This document shows positions 34,893-44,506 of a DNA stretch of 64,000 bases, piece after piece. The DNA lies in the NCBI GenBank assembly GCA_963814905.1, contig CAWFEM010000014.1, positions 372,001 to 436,000 of the forward strand. The letters are read 5' to 3'. The notes under the pieces are model-generated. The model was given only the letters and a program-made list of their open reading frames with translations, had not been told where the DNA came from and made no database searches. The DNA comes from DASWJZ01 sp963814905 (lineage in GTDB: Bacteria; Pseudomonadota; Alphaproteobacteria; Rhizobiales; Afifellaceae). The position numbers were made by a program, and so were the translations under genes. Numbering within the stretch: position 1 is the stretch's first letter; each line of letters begins with the position of its first letter.

Positions 34893-35582
34893 TTAGGCGT
34901 TCAGGAATTGCTGCACGGCGGAGACGCTGAGCAGGTAGAGCGTCGCCGCGACGAGCGCGACCTTCACCGGGAACGGCGCGGTGAAATCGGTCGCCAGCAG
35001 CCAGCTCCCCGCGATCAGCCATACCGCCAGGACCGACAGCGTCAGTCCGCGCCAGCGGATAACGCGGACGGGGTGCACGAAGTTCACCGGCATGAAGGTG
35101 AGCGCCGCGAAGAGCACGATGATGGCGACGGTGACCGGCGGCGGCGGCAGGATGGCGTAAAGCACGAAGGCGGCCATGTTCCACACCGCCGGGAAGCCGC
35201 GGAAGGAATTGTCCGGGCCCTTCATGCGGGTGTCGGCGAAATAGAGCGCGCCGGTGACGGCGACGAGCATGCCGCAGGCGGCACCCGTCAGCGGCGGAAG
35301 CTCGAGCGCGCGGGCGATCACGATGGCCGGTGCGAAAACGTAGGTCGCGTAGTCGATGACGAAATCGAGCGCGGCGCCGTCCCATTTCGGCAGCCGCTCC
35401 CGCACCCGGAAACGCCGCGCGATCGGCCCGTCGACGCCGTCAACGAGGAGCGCGAAGCCGAGCCAGATAAAGGCGTCTGTCCACTGGCCGTCCGCGATCG
35501 CCATGATCGCGAGGAGCGCAAAGGCCGCACCGCTGGCGGTCAGAAGATGGATGAGGAAGAGATGTCGCGGCGCCGCTTTCAC
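34893..35582 (-). CDS. pcs: Phosphatidylcholine synthase
   Basis: 229 residues with about seven membrane segments, from a GTG start. The CDP-alcohol phosphotransferase motif is present in the Pcs variant: Asp48-Gly, Asp51-Gly-Pro-Ile-Ala-Arg, a longer spacer, then Gly69, Asp73 and Asp77 (LLVDGVDGPIARR, DGAALDFVIDY). The later segments (FRGFPAVWNMAAF, FMPVNFVHPVRV) match rhizobial Pcs well. The enzyme condenses CDP-diacylglycerol with choline to give phosphatidylcholine, a lipid typical of Rhizobiales. First gene of a pcs-terC-qor run. Confidence 0.93.
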   Translation of the reverse strand: MKAAPRHLFLIHLLTASGAAFALLAIMAIADGQWTDAFIWLGFALLVDGVDGPIARRFRVRERLPKWDGAALDFVIDYATYVFAPAIVIARALELPPLTGAACGMLVAVTGALYFADTRMKGPDNSFRGFPAVWNMAAFVLYAILPPPPVTVAIIVLFAALTFMPVNFVHPVRVIRWRGLTLSVLAVWLIAGSWLLATDFTAPFPVKVALVAATLYLLSVSAVQQFLNA

Positions 35583-35777
35583 TTCGAAACCCTGCCCTCC
35601 CTCGGCAAGTATCCGGTTTGGCGGGCGTAGCCGTCGTCCGGAATCCTTGCATTTCCGGCACTTGTCTTGCCGGGCGGACAGGTTCTAGGCAAGCCCCGCC
35701 CTCGCAACACAACGGTAGAAGCCTTGCGACCGTTGCGCCGCATTGCGGACGCCCTCGCGGAAGGCCATTTTGCCACG

Positions 35778-36957
35778 ATGCCTCGCTCCGGGACTTCGCC
35801 TTTCGATGTTGCGGTGGTGGGCGGCGGCGCCGCCGGCCTCGCCGCGGCACTTGCTGCGGTTCGGGCCGGACGCCGCACCATCCTCTTCGCGCCGCCCGCA
35901 ACCTTTCCGCCGGGGCGCACGGCGGCGCTCCTCGCCGGGTCGATCGATGTGCTCCTCGATCTCGACGCATGGCCGGGGCTGGAGGATTGCGCCGCGCCGA
36001 TCACGGCGATCCGCCTCATCGACGCGACCGCGCGGCTGATCCGCGCGCCGGAGGCGACGTTTTACGCGTCGGAGGTCGGGCTCGATGGCTTCGGCTACAA
36101 CATTCCGAACGGCGATCTCGTCGACGGTCTGCGCCGCCAGGCGGAGGCGCTTGCGGAGTTGACGCTCGTCCCCGCGCCTGTGGAGAGCATCGAGCCGGGC
36201 GACGCGGCGGTGCGGCTTACCGCTGGCGGAGAAACGGTCGCCGCGCGCCTTGTCGTCGCCGCGGACGGCGCGCGCTCGCTGGCGCGCAAGGCGGCGGGGA
36301 TCCGCGTGAAGCGCTGGAGCTATCGCCAGTCCGCGATCGTCGCGACGCTTGCGGTGCAATATCCCCACCAGGGGGTCTCGACGGAATTCCACACCGAGAA
36401 CGGCCCGTTCACGCTTGTGCCGCTTCCGGGCGACCGCGTCAGCCTCGTCTGGGTCGACCGGCCGGACCGGACGGAATGGGCGCTCGGCCTCTCCGATGCG
36501 GAGTTCTCGCGGGCGGCGGAAGAGCGCGCGCGCGCCATCCACGGCGCCATGCGGCTCGAACTCTAAGCCGGCGGTGTTTCCCCTCGGCGCGGCGCTCGCG
36601 GAGCGTTTCGCGGCGCGGCGCATCGTGCTCGTCGGCGAGGCGGCGCATCTCTTCCCGCCGATCGGCGCGCAGGGCCTCAATCTCGGCTTCCGCGACGTGC
36701 GCGCGCTTTGGCACGTCCTCGTCCGCCACGCCGCCGATCCCGGCTCGGCGGCCGCGCTCCAGGCCTATCACGTGGCGAGGCAGGGGGACGTGCGCAGCCG
36801 CACGCTCGCCGTCGACCTTCTGAACCGTTCGCTTCTGACCGGTTTCCTGCCGGTGCAGCTTGCGCGCGGGGTCGGCATCGCCCTCGCCTCGTCCGTACCG
36901 GTCCTGCGCCGTGCGCTGATCCGCCAGGGGCTCACCACCGGCGGGGTGCCGCGCTGA
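35778..36957 (+). pseudogene. UbiH/UbiF-family FAD hydroxylase, split by a 1-base frameshift
   Basis: The N-terminal part (35778-36566) carries the FAD motif VAVVGGGAAGLAAALAAV and the DG motif LVVAADGARSLARKAAG and stops at TAA 36564-36566. The C-terminal part continues in the next frame at K-P-A-V-F-P-L-G with the second FAD motif VLVGEAAHLFPPIGAQGLNL and runs to 36957. Removing one T within CTCTAAG near 36563 gives an uninterrupted 392-residue enzyme of normal family length. No other lesion is seen. It is either a recent mutation, which would inactivate the second FAD-binding half, or a base-calling error. Intact relatives hydroxylate ubiquinone precursors. Confidence 0.8.
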
Positions 36958-37084
36958 GCGGTTACGTGGGGGCCCAGACAGGGGCGGCGCGAGCCCGGCG
37001 ATCTCTCCATCGCGGAGGATCCGGCCCGCACTGTTGCCGGCCGGGACTTGCCTGGGCAGCCGCGAAAGGCGAAATTCGGGGCCG

Positions 37085-37411
37085 ATGATACTTGGGCAAG
37101 CGAAATTCAGCGTCGGCCAGATCGTCCGGCACCGCTTTTTCCCGTTCCGCGGCGTCATCTTCGACGTGGACGCGATCTTCGCCAACACCGAGGAATGGTA
37201 TCTGGCGATTCCGGAGGAGATACGGCCCTCCAAGGATCAGCCGTTCTATCATCTGCTCGCTGAGAGCGGGGAGACGGAATACGTCGCTTACGTTTCCGAA
37301 CAGAACCTCCTGCCCGACGAAAGCGGCGAGCCGGTCCGCCATCCGCAGGTTCGCGACCTTTTCGGGAGCTTCGAGAAGGGCGTCTACCGCACGCGCGACA
37401 TCCCGAACTGA
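37085..37411 (+). CDS. hspQ: Heat shock protein HspQ
   Basis: 108 residues from ATG 37085. It contains KFSVGQIVRHRFFPFRGVIF, TEEWYLAIPEEIRPSKDQPF and ETEYVAYVSEQNLLPDESGE, the YccV/HspQ hemimethylated-DNA-binding-like domain. HspQ modulates Lon proteolysis and DnaA stability in enterobacteria. A longer in-frame start at 37034 is less conserved. The 3' end contains a short tandem repeat around the stop codon (CCGAACTGAA twice). It faces the convergent IalB-like gene across a hairpin at 37425-37444. Confidence 0.92.
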   Translation: MILGQAKFSVGQIVRHRFFPFRGVIFDVDAIFANTEEWYLAIPEEIRPSKDQPFYHLLAESGETEYVAYVSEQNLLPDESGEPVRHPQVRDLFGSFEKGVYRTRDIPN

Positions 37412-37424
37412 ACCCGAACTGAAA

Positions 37425-37444
37425 AGGGCGCCGTTTGGCGCCCT
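37425..37444 (-). terminator. Hairpin between convergent hspQ and IalB-like genes
   Basis: AGGGCGCC-GTTT-GGCGCCCT is a perfect 8-base stem. On the minus strand it is followed by TTTC, giving an intrinsic terminator 32 bases after the IalB-like stop; it may also end hspQ transcripts. Confidence 0.8.
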
Positions 37445-37475
37445 CCTCGATCCAAGCCGTGCGGGTGGAGCCGAC

Positions 37476-38171
37476 CTACTGCGTCGACGAGCTCGACGAT
37501 TGCTGCTGCTGAAGCTGCAGGAGCTGCTGGCGTGCCTCGTCGGCCTTCTTCTTCAGCTCGCTCTCCAACCGCTGTTGGCGCGCTTGTGCTTCCTGCGGGT
37601 CGATGCCCGGTCCCTCATAGGTGGAGGTGAACCCGACAAGGCTGATATCGAAGTTCACCGGCTTACCCTGCGGGTTGAGCATGGTGATGGTGACGGTGCC
37701 GCCCTTCTTGAGCTTGGCCACGAAGTCGTCGTTGATCTCGCCAAGCGCCAGACACTCGCCGGGCGTGCAGACGACGTATTTTACGCCCGTCGGCTCAGCC
37801 TCGTCGATCTTCACCTGAACGCCGGGCTGGATCAGTGCGACCGGCGGCACGGCGAGTTGCAGAAGCTTCTTGTCTCCGCGCTCGATCACCAGGAATTGCG
37901 CGATCGGCTGTCCGGTCGCGGCAAGCCGCTTCCTCGACGTGTGGCATTCCTGCTGGTCGCTGATCTTGCCGCAGACCTTCTCCCAATCCGGCTGCGCAAC
38001 CGGGGCCTGTCCGGCCTGCGCAGCGTCCGCCGACGGGTCGGCCAGCGCCGGAGGCTGATCGGGCTGGTCCTGCGCCACGGCTGGAAGACCGCTAAAAGCC
38101 ATGAGCGCCGAGAATGCGGCGGCACGAGCCAGGTACGCGACCGAGCGCGACGACATGCGCGTAAACTGCAT
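37476..38171 (-). CDS. Invasion-associated locus B (IalB) family periplasmic protein
   Basis: 231 residues from ATG 38171. Signal peptide at about 1-34 (AAAFSALMAFSGLPAVAQ), an Asp/Ala/Pro linker, then the IalB domain with two cysteine pairs (VCGKISDQQECHTSRK and YVVCTPGECLALGEI) expected to form disulfides. A C-terminal charged coiled coil follows (QQRLESELKKKADEARQQLL), ending in poly-Gln and poly-Ser. IalB was named in Bartonella; in free-living rhizobia it is a periplasmic protein of unclear function. An alternative start is ATG 38156. Confidence 0.85.
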   Translation of the reverse strand: MQFTRMSSRSVAYLARAAAFSALMAFSGLPAVAQDQPDQPPALADPSADAAQAGQAPVAQPDWEKVCGKISDQQECHTSRKRLAATGQPIAQFLVIERGDKKLLQLAVPPVALIQPGVQVKIDEAEPTGVKYVVCTPGECLALGEINDDFVAKLKKGGTVTITMLNPQGKPVNFDISLVGFTSTYEGPGIDPQEAQARQQRLESELKKKADEARQQLLQLQQQQSSSSSTQ

Positions 38172-38391
38172 CAAATGAAACCCCGTTGTGGGCCGCCCAG
38201 CGAGGCGGGACAGCACTCTATACCGGCCCTCTGGCGGTGAAATTAGGCGACAGAGTGACCCTTGCAGGCACTCAATAGCGGGCATTTGCGAAAGATTCCA
38301 GTTTATCGCAGAGTGCCGTCACATTTCGCTGCCAGGATTCGACGCCACCCTGAGCGGAAAGGAAAGCTGCGTGATCTTCGGGGTTGGGACC

Positions 38392-40242
38392 ATGCGCCGG
38401 CCGGCGAGTGGCAGGCGCTTTGCGGCCGGATTTGTGCTCGCGGCCGCGCTCCTGGCGGCCGTCGGCTCGATCGGTTGCGCGGAGCCGATGTACGGGATCG
38501 CGATGCACGGAACGCCGGCTCTTCCGCCCGATTTCGATCACTTCCCCTACGCCGATCCCGATGCGCCCAAGGGCGGGCGCATCTCTTTCGCCGGGCAAGG
38601 CACGTTCGACAGCCTCAATCCCTTCATTGTGAAGGGGTCGGTCCCGGACGGATTGTGGGCGCGCACCCCGTTCTGGGGCGACAATGTCTGGGAAAGCCTG
38701 CTCATCCGCAGTTGGGACGAGCCGTTCACGCTCTACGGCCATCTCGCGCAGTTCGTCGAGGTGCCGGACGACCGCTCGTGGGTCGAGTTCACCGTGGACC
38801 CCCGCGCGCATTTCTCCGACGGCGAGCCGGTGACCGCCGAAGACGTGGTCTTCTCCTTCGATCTCCTGCGTAAGAAGGGACGCCCGGCGGGCTGGTACGA
38901 GCAGGTCTCCAACGTCGAGATCAAGCCGGGCGGCAAAGTGCGCTTCACCTTCGGTGACGGGGGCGACCGCGAGCTGCCGCTGATCGTCGGTCTGATGCAC
39001 ATTCTGCCCAAGCACGCCATCGACCCGGAGACCTTCGATCAGACAACCCTGAACCCACCGATCGGCTCGGGGCCGTACGTGATCGCGAAGGTGGATGCCG
39101 GCAAGACGGTGACGCTGAAGCGCGATCCCAACTATTGGGCCAAGGACCTTCCCCAGAAGCGCGGATTCGACAATTTCGACGAGATCCGCATCGAGTATAT
39201 CCGCGACGCGAATTCGCTGTTCGAGGCGTTCAAGAAGGGCCTCTACGACGTCAATCAGGAAGTCGACCCGGTGCGTTGGACGACCGGCTACACCTTCCCC
39301 GCGGTGAAGGACGGCGACGTCATCGTCGAATCCTTCAAGACCGGGACGCCGGAGGGCATGAACGGCTTCGTCTTCAATCTGCGCCGCCCTGTCTTTCAGG
39401 ACATCAGGGTGCGCGAGGCGCTGACCTATTTCTTCGATTTCGAATGGATCAACCACAACCTCTACCGCGGCCAATACCGGCGAACCGGCAGCTATTTCCA
39501 GAGCTCGGATCTGTCCGCCCTCGGCAGGCCCGCGAGCGAGGGGGAAAAGGCGCTGCTTGCGCCCTTCCCCGACGCCGTCAGCCCGGATGTGATGGACGGC
39601 ACCTACGAGCCGCCCAAGAGCGACGGCTCCGGCCGCGACCGCAACAACATCCGCAAGGGCCTCCAGCTTCTGAAGGAAGCCGGCTACGAGCCAAAAGACG
39701 GCAAGATGGTGAACGCCAAGACCGGCGAGCCGCTCTCGTTCGAGATTCTGGTGGCCAACCGGGGCGACGAGCGGCTGGCGCTCGCGCTGCAGCAATCATT
39801 GAGCGTGGCGGGGATCGACGTCCTCGTGCGCCAGGCCGATGCGCAGCAATACTGGGAGCGCATCCTCAACACGCGCGACTTCGACATGATCCGCTGGACC
39901 TACGGCGCGTCGCTTTCGCCGGGCAACGAGCAGCTCGGGCGGTGGTCGAAGATCGACGCCGACACGTTCGGGCGGCTGAACTTCGCCGGCGCGTCGAGCC
40001 CGGCGATCGACGCGATGATCGCGGCGCTGCTTGCGGCGAATAGCGATGACGACTTCGTCACCGCGGTCCGGGCCTTCGACCGGGTACTGATTTCCGGTCA
40101 CTACGTCATCCCGCTCTTCCACGCGCCGGGCCAGTGGATCGCGCGCTGGAAGCGCATCCAGCATCCGGAGGAGGGATCGCTCTACGGCGCGATTCCACCG
40201 ACCTGGTGGTCGGCGGAAGCCGGTTCGCCGGGGGCCAATTGA
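38392..40242 (+). CDS. Family 5 extracellular solute-binding protein (YejA-like)
   Basis: 616 residues from ATG 38392 with a signal peptide (FAAGFVLAAALLAAVGSIG). The mature protein matches peptide/microcin-C type binding proteins: GIAMHGTPALPPDFDHFPYA, DAPKGGRISFAGQGTFDSLN, NPPIGSGPYVIAKVDAGKTV and FNLRRPVFQDIRVREAL. YejA delivers oligopeptides to the YejBEF importer. No permease or ATPase gene lies beside it here, so it either serves a transporter elsewhere or is an orphan. An upstream GTG at 38371 is an alternative start. The FrnE-like gene follows after 31 bases. Confidence 0.9.
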   Translation: MRRPASGRRFAAGFVLAAALLAAVGSIGCAEPMYGIAMHGTPALPPDFDHFPYADPDAPKGGRISFAGQGTFDSLNPFIVKGSVPDGLWARTPFWGDNVWESLLIRSWDEPFTLYGHLAQFVEVPDDRSWVEFTVDPRAHFSDGEPVTAEDVVFSFDLLRKKGRPAGWYEQVSNVEIKPGGKVRFTFGDGGDRELPLIVGLMHILPKHAIDPETFDQTTLNPPIGSGPYVIAKVDAGKTVTLKRDPNYWAKDLPQKRGFDNFDEIRIEYIRDANSLFEAFKKGLYDVNQEVDPVRWTTGYTFPAVKDGDVIVESFKTGTPEGMNGFVFNLRRPVFQDIRVREALTYFFDFEWINHNLYRGQYRRTGSYFQSSDLSALGRPASEGEKALLAPFPDAVSPDVMDGTYEPPKSDGSGRDRNNIRKGLQLLKEAGYEPKDGKMVNAKTGEPLSFEILVANRGDERLALALQQSLSVAGIDVLVRQADAQQYWERILNTRDFDMIRWTYGASLSPGNEQLGRWSKIDADTFGRLNFAGASSPAIDAMIAALLAANSDDDFVTAVRAFDRVLISGHYVIPLFHAPGQWIARWKRIQHPEEGSLYGAIPPTWWSAEAGSPGAN

Positions 40243-40273
40243 TCCGGGAGCGGAGCAGACGGAGTTTTTCGAC

Positions 40274-40945
40274 ATGAATATTGCCGCCGACATGAAGCCG
40301 CTCGCCGTCGACGTCGTCTCCGACGTCGTCTGTCCCTGGTGTTTCATCGGCAAGCGACGCCTCGAAAAGGCGATCGCCCTCGCCGGCCTTCCGGTCGTGG
40401 TGCGCTGGCATCCGTTCCAGCTCGATTCGACGATCCCGCCCGAAGGCAAGGCGCGGAGCGATTACCTGATGGCGAAGTTCGGATCGGCGGAACGGATCGC
40501 AGAGTTGAACGACAATATCGCCGCCGCCGGGACGAGCGAGGGGCTGGATTTCGCGCTCGACCGGATCGAGGTCTCGCCGAATACGCTCGACGCGCACCGG
40601 ACGATCCGCTGGGCCGCGGCGGAGGAAAAGCAGGAGGCGCTCGTGGAGGCGCTCTTCCGCGCCTACTTCATGGAGGGCCGCAATATCGGGGACCATGAGG
40701 TGCTCGCCGAGATCGCCGCCTCCATCGGGATGGACGGCGCGCGCGTCGCCGAACGCCTTGCGTCGGACGAGGATCGGCAGGAGGTCGCGGCCGAAGTCGT
40801 CTCCGCGCAGCAGATCGGCGTGACCGGCGTCCCGACCTTCATCATCGATCGTCGATACGGCGTCGTCGGCGCCCAGGCGCCGGCCCTTCTCGCCCAGGCC
40901 TTCGCGGAAGCCTCACAGGCGGAGCCCGACGAGTCGGCCTCCTGA
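40274..40945 (+). CDS. DsbA family oxidoreductase, FrnE-like
   Basis: 223 residues without a signal peptide. Thioredoxin-fold start VDVVSDVVCPWCFIGKRRLE with the redox motif C-P-W-C (Cys20, Cys23), an inserted helical domain, and the conserved cis-Pro region GVTGVPTFIIDRRYGVVGAQ. It belongs to the FrnE/2-hydroxychromene-2-carboxylate isomerase-like branch, cytoplasmic disulfide oxidoreductases implicated in oxidative-stress tolerance. The intact CxxC argues for redox rather than isomerase activity. GGAG lies about nine bases upstream. Confidence 0.92.
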   Translation: MNIAADMKPLAVDVVSDVVCPWCFIGKRRLEKAIALAGLPVVVRWHPFQLDSTIPPEGKARSDYLMAKFGSAERIAELNDNIAAAGTSEGLDFALDRIEVSPNTLDAHRTIRWAAAEEKQEALVEALFRAYFMEGRNIGDHEVLAEIAASIGMDGARVAERLASDEDRQEVAAEVVSAQQIGVTGVPTFIIDRRYGVVGAQAPALLAQAFAEASQAEPDESAS

Positions 40946-40990
40946 GCTTCCTGGCCCGCAGCCTCAGCCCACTTGGAACGCCAGATGGAA

Positions 40991-41017
40991 ACGCCGCCGG
41001 GTGAGCCCCGGCGGCGT
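40991..41017 (-). terminator. Hairpin between convergent frnE-like and lipoprotein genes
   Basis: A perfect 11-base stem ACGCCGCCGGG/CCCGGCGGCGT with a five-base loop, 27 bases after the lipoprotein stop and followed on the minus strand by TTTCC. Confidence 0.7.
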
Positions 41018-41043
41018 CGATATGACCAGCCCTGGTTTCGGGC

Positions 41044-41322
41044 TTAGTAGCCGCGCGGGCACTCCACGACGACCGTCTCGCCTTCCGGCGTGCGGGCGTA
41101 GCAATAGCCCGGACGGTCGGTGACATGACCGATGATGGCGCCGGCAGCGGCGCCCGCCGCAGCGCCGAGGACCGCGCCCTTGGCGTTGCCCGTGATGAGA
41201 GCGCCGGTGATGGCGCCGGCGCCTGCACCGAGCCCGGCACCGGTTCCAACGCGCTGCTCATGCTGCGTGCAAGCTGCAAGGGTCAAAGCGGCAACGCCCG
41301 CAAGCGCGATCTTTCTGAACAT
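41044..41322 (-). CDS. Glycine-zipper outer-membrane lipoprotein
   Basis: 92 residues. Lipoprotein signal with lipobox L-A-A-C at residues 15-18 (ALAGVAALTLAAC). The rest is a glycine-zipper segment, GTGAGLGAGAGAITGALITG then AAAGAAAGAIIGHVTDRPG, ending in two cysteines. Such small lipoproteins (YMGG/Rick_17kDa-like) sit in the outer membrane, are often stress-related, and have no enzymatic role. GGTGGGG precedes the start. Confidence 0.85.
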   Translation of the reverse strand: MFRKIALAGVAALTLAACTQHEQRVGTGAGLGAGAGAITGALITGNAKGAVLGAAAGAAAGAIIGHVTDRPGYCYARTPEGETVVVECPRGY

Positions 41323-41647
41323 TTATCCCCACCTTCTGGTTTGTGCCGGCCACCGCCGTGTGGCGTGCGAAACGTGAGCCTGGAAACGGGCACACAAGCG
41401 ACCGGTTCCGAACACGCGGCATCTTACATCGGTTGATGGTGGCGAAATTCGGCGGATTTGGGGAGCCCTGACAAGGTGTGCTTGGCCGAATCCCCGTGTT
41501 TTTCGCCCAGAGCGGGCGCATTCGGCGGTCCCGCAAGGGGCTGTCGGAGGAAACGAACGTGCCGCTTCCACCGCTTTTTCCGTGCTTAGCTATTGGGCAG
41601 GCTTGGAAATTTCGAAATCATCGCGTCCGGAGCGCAAGTGCGAGCCG
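41323..41647. other. Intergenic region upstream of the glycine-zipper lipoprotein
   Basis: 325 bases between the lipoprotein start and the tgt stop, both on the minus strand. It must hold the lipoprotein promoter and the tgt 3' end. I see no convincing hairpin, repeat, RNA gene or coding frame here. Confidence 0.5.
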
Positions 41648-42772
41648 CTATTCCGCCGCCTCGCCACGCGCCCAGGTGGCTTTTGCGGCCTTCACATAGT
41701 CGGCGAACGTGCCGGCCGCGATCGCCGCGCGCGCCTCCGCCATGAGCGTCTGGTAATAGGCGAGATTGTTCCAGGTGAGGAGCATCGCGCCAAGCGCTTC
41801 GCCGGCCTTCACCAGGTGGTGGATATAGGCGCGCGAATAGTCGCACGCCGCCGGACAGGGGCATTCCTCGTCGATGGGCCGCTTGTCGTCGGCATGGCGC
41901 GCGTTCTTCATGTTGAGCTTGCCGGAGCGCGTATAGGCGAGCCCGTGGCGCCCTGCACGAGTAGGCAAAACACAATCAAACATGTCCACGCCGCGTGCGA
42001 CGCTTTCCAGGATATCGTCGGGCGTGCCGACTCCCATCAAATAGCGTGGCCTGTCGGCGGGAAGCGCGGGCGTGGTCTGTTCCAGGATTTCCAGCATCGT
42101 CGCCTGCGGCTCACCGACCGCAAGCCCGCCGATCGCGTAGCCGTCGAAGCCGATGGCGACGAGCCCTTCCGCCGATTGCCGCCTGAGCGCCGGCACGTCG
42201 CCGCCCTGCACGATGCCGAAGAGCGCCTTGCCGTCCGGATTGCCGAACGCCGCCTTGGAGCGCTCCGCCCAGTGGAGCGAGAGCCGCATCGCGCGCTCCA
42301 CCTCTGTCTTGTCGGCGGGAAGCGCGATGCATTCGTCGAGCTGCATCACGATGTCGGAATCGAGCAGGCGCTGGATCTCGATCGACCGCTCCGGCGTCAG
42401 CCGGTGCTCCGAGCCGTCGATATGGGAGCGGAAGCTGACCCCGTCCGCGTCGACTTTTCTGAGGTTTGCCAGCGACATGACCTGAAAGCCGCCGGAATCG
42501 GTCAGGATCGGATGCGGCCAGCGCATGAAGTCGTGCAAGCCGCCGAGCCGCGCCACGCGCTCAGCGCCCGGCCGCAGCATCAGGTGATAGGTGTTCGCAA
42601 GCACGATGTCGGCGCCGAGCCCGCGCACCTGCTCCGGATACATCGTCTTCACCGTCGCTTGCGTGCCGACCGGCATGAAGGCCGGCGTGCGGATTTCTCC
42701 GCGCGGCGTGGAGATGCGTCCGGTGCGCGCCGCGCCGTCGATGGTGCCGACTGTAAAGGGGAAGCCGCTCAT
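41648..42772 (-). CDS. tgt: Queuine tRNA-ribosyltransferase (TGT)
   Basis: 374 residues, full length. It exchanges guanine-34 for preQ1 in tRNAs Asp, Asn, His and Tyr. Motifs are the catalytic ILTDSGGFQVMS and GVDMFDCVLPTR (nucleophilic Asp) and the zinc site CPCPAACDYSRAYIHH. It overlaps the queA stop/start in ATGA (42769-42772) and so is coupled to queA, the next enzyme in queuosine synthesis. Last gene of the conserved ppiA-ppiB-queA-tgt run. Confidence 0.97.
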   Translation of the reverse strand: MSGFPFTVGTIDGAARTGRISTPRGEIRTPAFMPVGTQATVKTMYPEQVRGLGADIVLANTYHLMLRPGAERVARLGGLHDFMRWPHPILTDSGGFQVMSLANLRKVDADGVSFRSHIDGSEHRLTPERSIEIQRLLDSDIVMQLDECIALPADKTEVERAMRLSLHWAERSKAAFGNPDGKALFGIVQGGDVPALRRQSAEGLVAIGFDGYAIGGLAVGEPQATMLEILEQTTPALPADRPRYLMGVGTPDDILESVARGVDMFDCVLPTRAGRHGLAYTRSGKLNMKNARHADDKRPIDEECPCPAACDYSRAYIHHLVKAGEALGAMLLTWNNLAYYQTLMAEARAAIAAGTFADYVKAAKATWARGEAAE

Positions 42773-43848
42773 CCCGCTTCGGCCGGATAAAGCAGCGAAG
42801 CATCGCCGTAGGAATAGAAGCGGTAGCCGCTCTCGATCGCATGCGCGTAGGCGCGCTTCATCGTGTCGAGACCGGAGAACGCCGCCACCAGCATGAAGAG
42901 CGTCGAGCGCGGCAGGTGGAAGTTCGTCATCAGGAGATCGACTGCGCGAAAGCGATAGCCGGGCGTGATGAAGATGTCGGTCGCGCCGTCGAAGGGATGG
43001 ATCGTGCCGTCCTCGTCGGCGGCGGCTTCCAGAAGACGAAGCGCCGTCGTCCCGACCGCGACGATGCGTCCGCCGGCCTTTCGCGCGGCGTTGATGCGCT
43101 CCGCCGTCTCCGCGTCGAGTTGGCCGCGCTCCGCGTGCATGCGGTGTCCCGCCGTGTCGCCGACCTTGACCGGCAGGAACGTGCCGGCGCCGACATGCAG
43201 CGTCACGAATTCTTCGCCGATCCCCCTGCCCTTCAAGTCCTGAAGAAGCGCCGGCGTGAAATGCAGCCCCGCCGTCGGCGCGGCGACCGCGCCCTCATGC
43301 GCGGCATAGACCGTCTGGTAGTCCTCACGATCGCGGTCGTCGGCCGCGCGCCGCGTTGCGATATAGGGCGGCAGCGGCGCGTCGCCGAGCGTATCGATCG
43401 CCTCGTCGAGAAAAGCGCCGTGGAACTCGAAGGCAAGGCGCACGCGTCCGTCCGGCGCCTTGACGGCGACCGTGGCTTCCAGCGATCCGAGCAGGCACAC
43501 GCGGCTCTCGTGCCCGAACCTGATGCGGTCGCCGACGGCGAGCCGCTTTCCGGGCTTTGCGAACACCCACCAATCCGCGTCGTCGATCCGCTCGATCAGC
43601 GTGACGACGATGTTCGCGACGTGACCGTCGCGCTCACGCCGTCCGCGCAACTGCGCCGGGATCACCTTGGTGTCGTTGAAGACGAGGACGTCTCCGGCCT
43701 TCAGCAGCGCCGGCAGGTCGCGAACGGCGCGATCCTCGAAGGGCTCGCCGGGCCGCACGACGAGGAGCCGCGCCGCGTCGCGCGGGCTCGCGGGCCGAAG
43801 CGCGATCCGCTCCGCCGGCAGGTCGAAATCGAACTCGCTGACGCGCAT
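42769..43848 (-). CDS. queA: S-adenosylmethionine:tRNA ribosyltransferase-isomerase
   Basis: 359 residues. QueA transfers and isomerises the ribosyl part of SAM onto preQ1-tRNA to make epoxyqueuosine. It starts RVSEFDFDLPAERIALRPAS; family motifs include VFNDTKVIPAQLRGRR, AAPTAGLHFTPALLQDL and LMTNFHLPRSTLFMLVAAF. Translationally coupled to tgt. A REP-like element (43872-43969) lies just upstream, separating it from ppiB, so queA-tgt may be a distinct transcript. Confidence 0.97.
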   Translation of the reverse strand: MRVSEFDFDLPAERIALRPASPRDAARLLVVRPGEPFEDRAVRDLPALLKAGDVLVFNDTKVIPAQLRGRRERDGHVANIVVTLIERIDDADWWVFAKPGKRLAVGDRIRFGHESRVCLLGSLEATVAVKAPDGRVRLAFEFHGAFLDEAIDTLGDAPLPPYIATRRAADDRDREDYQTVYAAHEGAVAAPTAGLHFTPALLQDLKGRGIGEEFVTLHVGAGTFLPVKVGDTAGHRMHAERGQLDAETAERINAARKAGGRIVAVGTTALRLLEAAADEDGTIHPFDGATDIFITPGYRFRAVDLLMTNFHLPRSTLFMLVAAFSGLDTMKRAYAHAIESGYRFYSYGDASLLYPAEAG

Positions 43849-43871
43849 TCGGGCGCGGCTCCAAAAGAACT

Positions 43872-43969
43872 GTCGTCATTGCCGGACTTGATCCGGCAAT
43901 CCATTCCGAGACGCTGGTGGGCGTCACAAGCGGCACGGAATGGATGCCATGGTCAAGCCATGGCACGAC
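43872..43969. repeat. Nested REP-like palindromic element
   Basis: Outer palindrome (GTCGTCATTGCCGG... and a diverged ...TGGCACGAC end) with inner ATCCATTCC/GGAATGGAT arms, the same architecture as 21969-22070. The right outer arm has drifted (CCATGGTCAAGCCATGG). It lies between ppiB and queA. Confidence 0.75.
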
Positions 43970-44005
43970 GGCAGTGGAAGGGGCCAGATGCCCTAGAACC
44001 CTGTC

Positions 44006-44479
<474 letters not shown>

Positions 44480-44506
44480 ATCCAATCCTCTGATATTGCG
44501 CGCCGT

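Noticed and set aside
33142..35385. A 747-codon open frame covering qor and running upstream through terC and pcs
   Set aside because: Only the first 325 codons from ATG 34119 encode a recognisable protein. The rest is an out-of-phase reading of terC and pcs, whose own frames carry clear family motifs.
41323..41647. Possible tRNA or small RNA in the tgt/lipoprotein gap
   Set aside because: No T-loop-like GGTTCGAATCC, cloverleaf pairing or terminator hairpin could be found.
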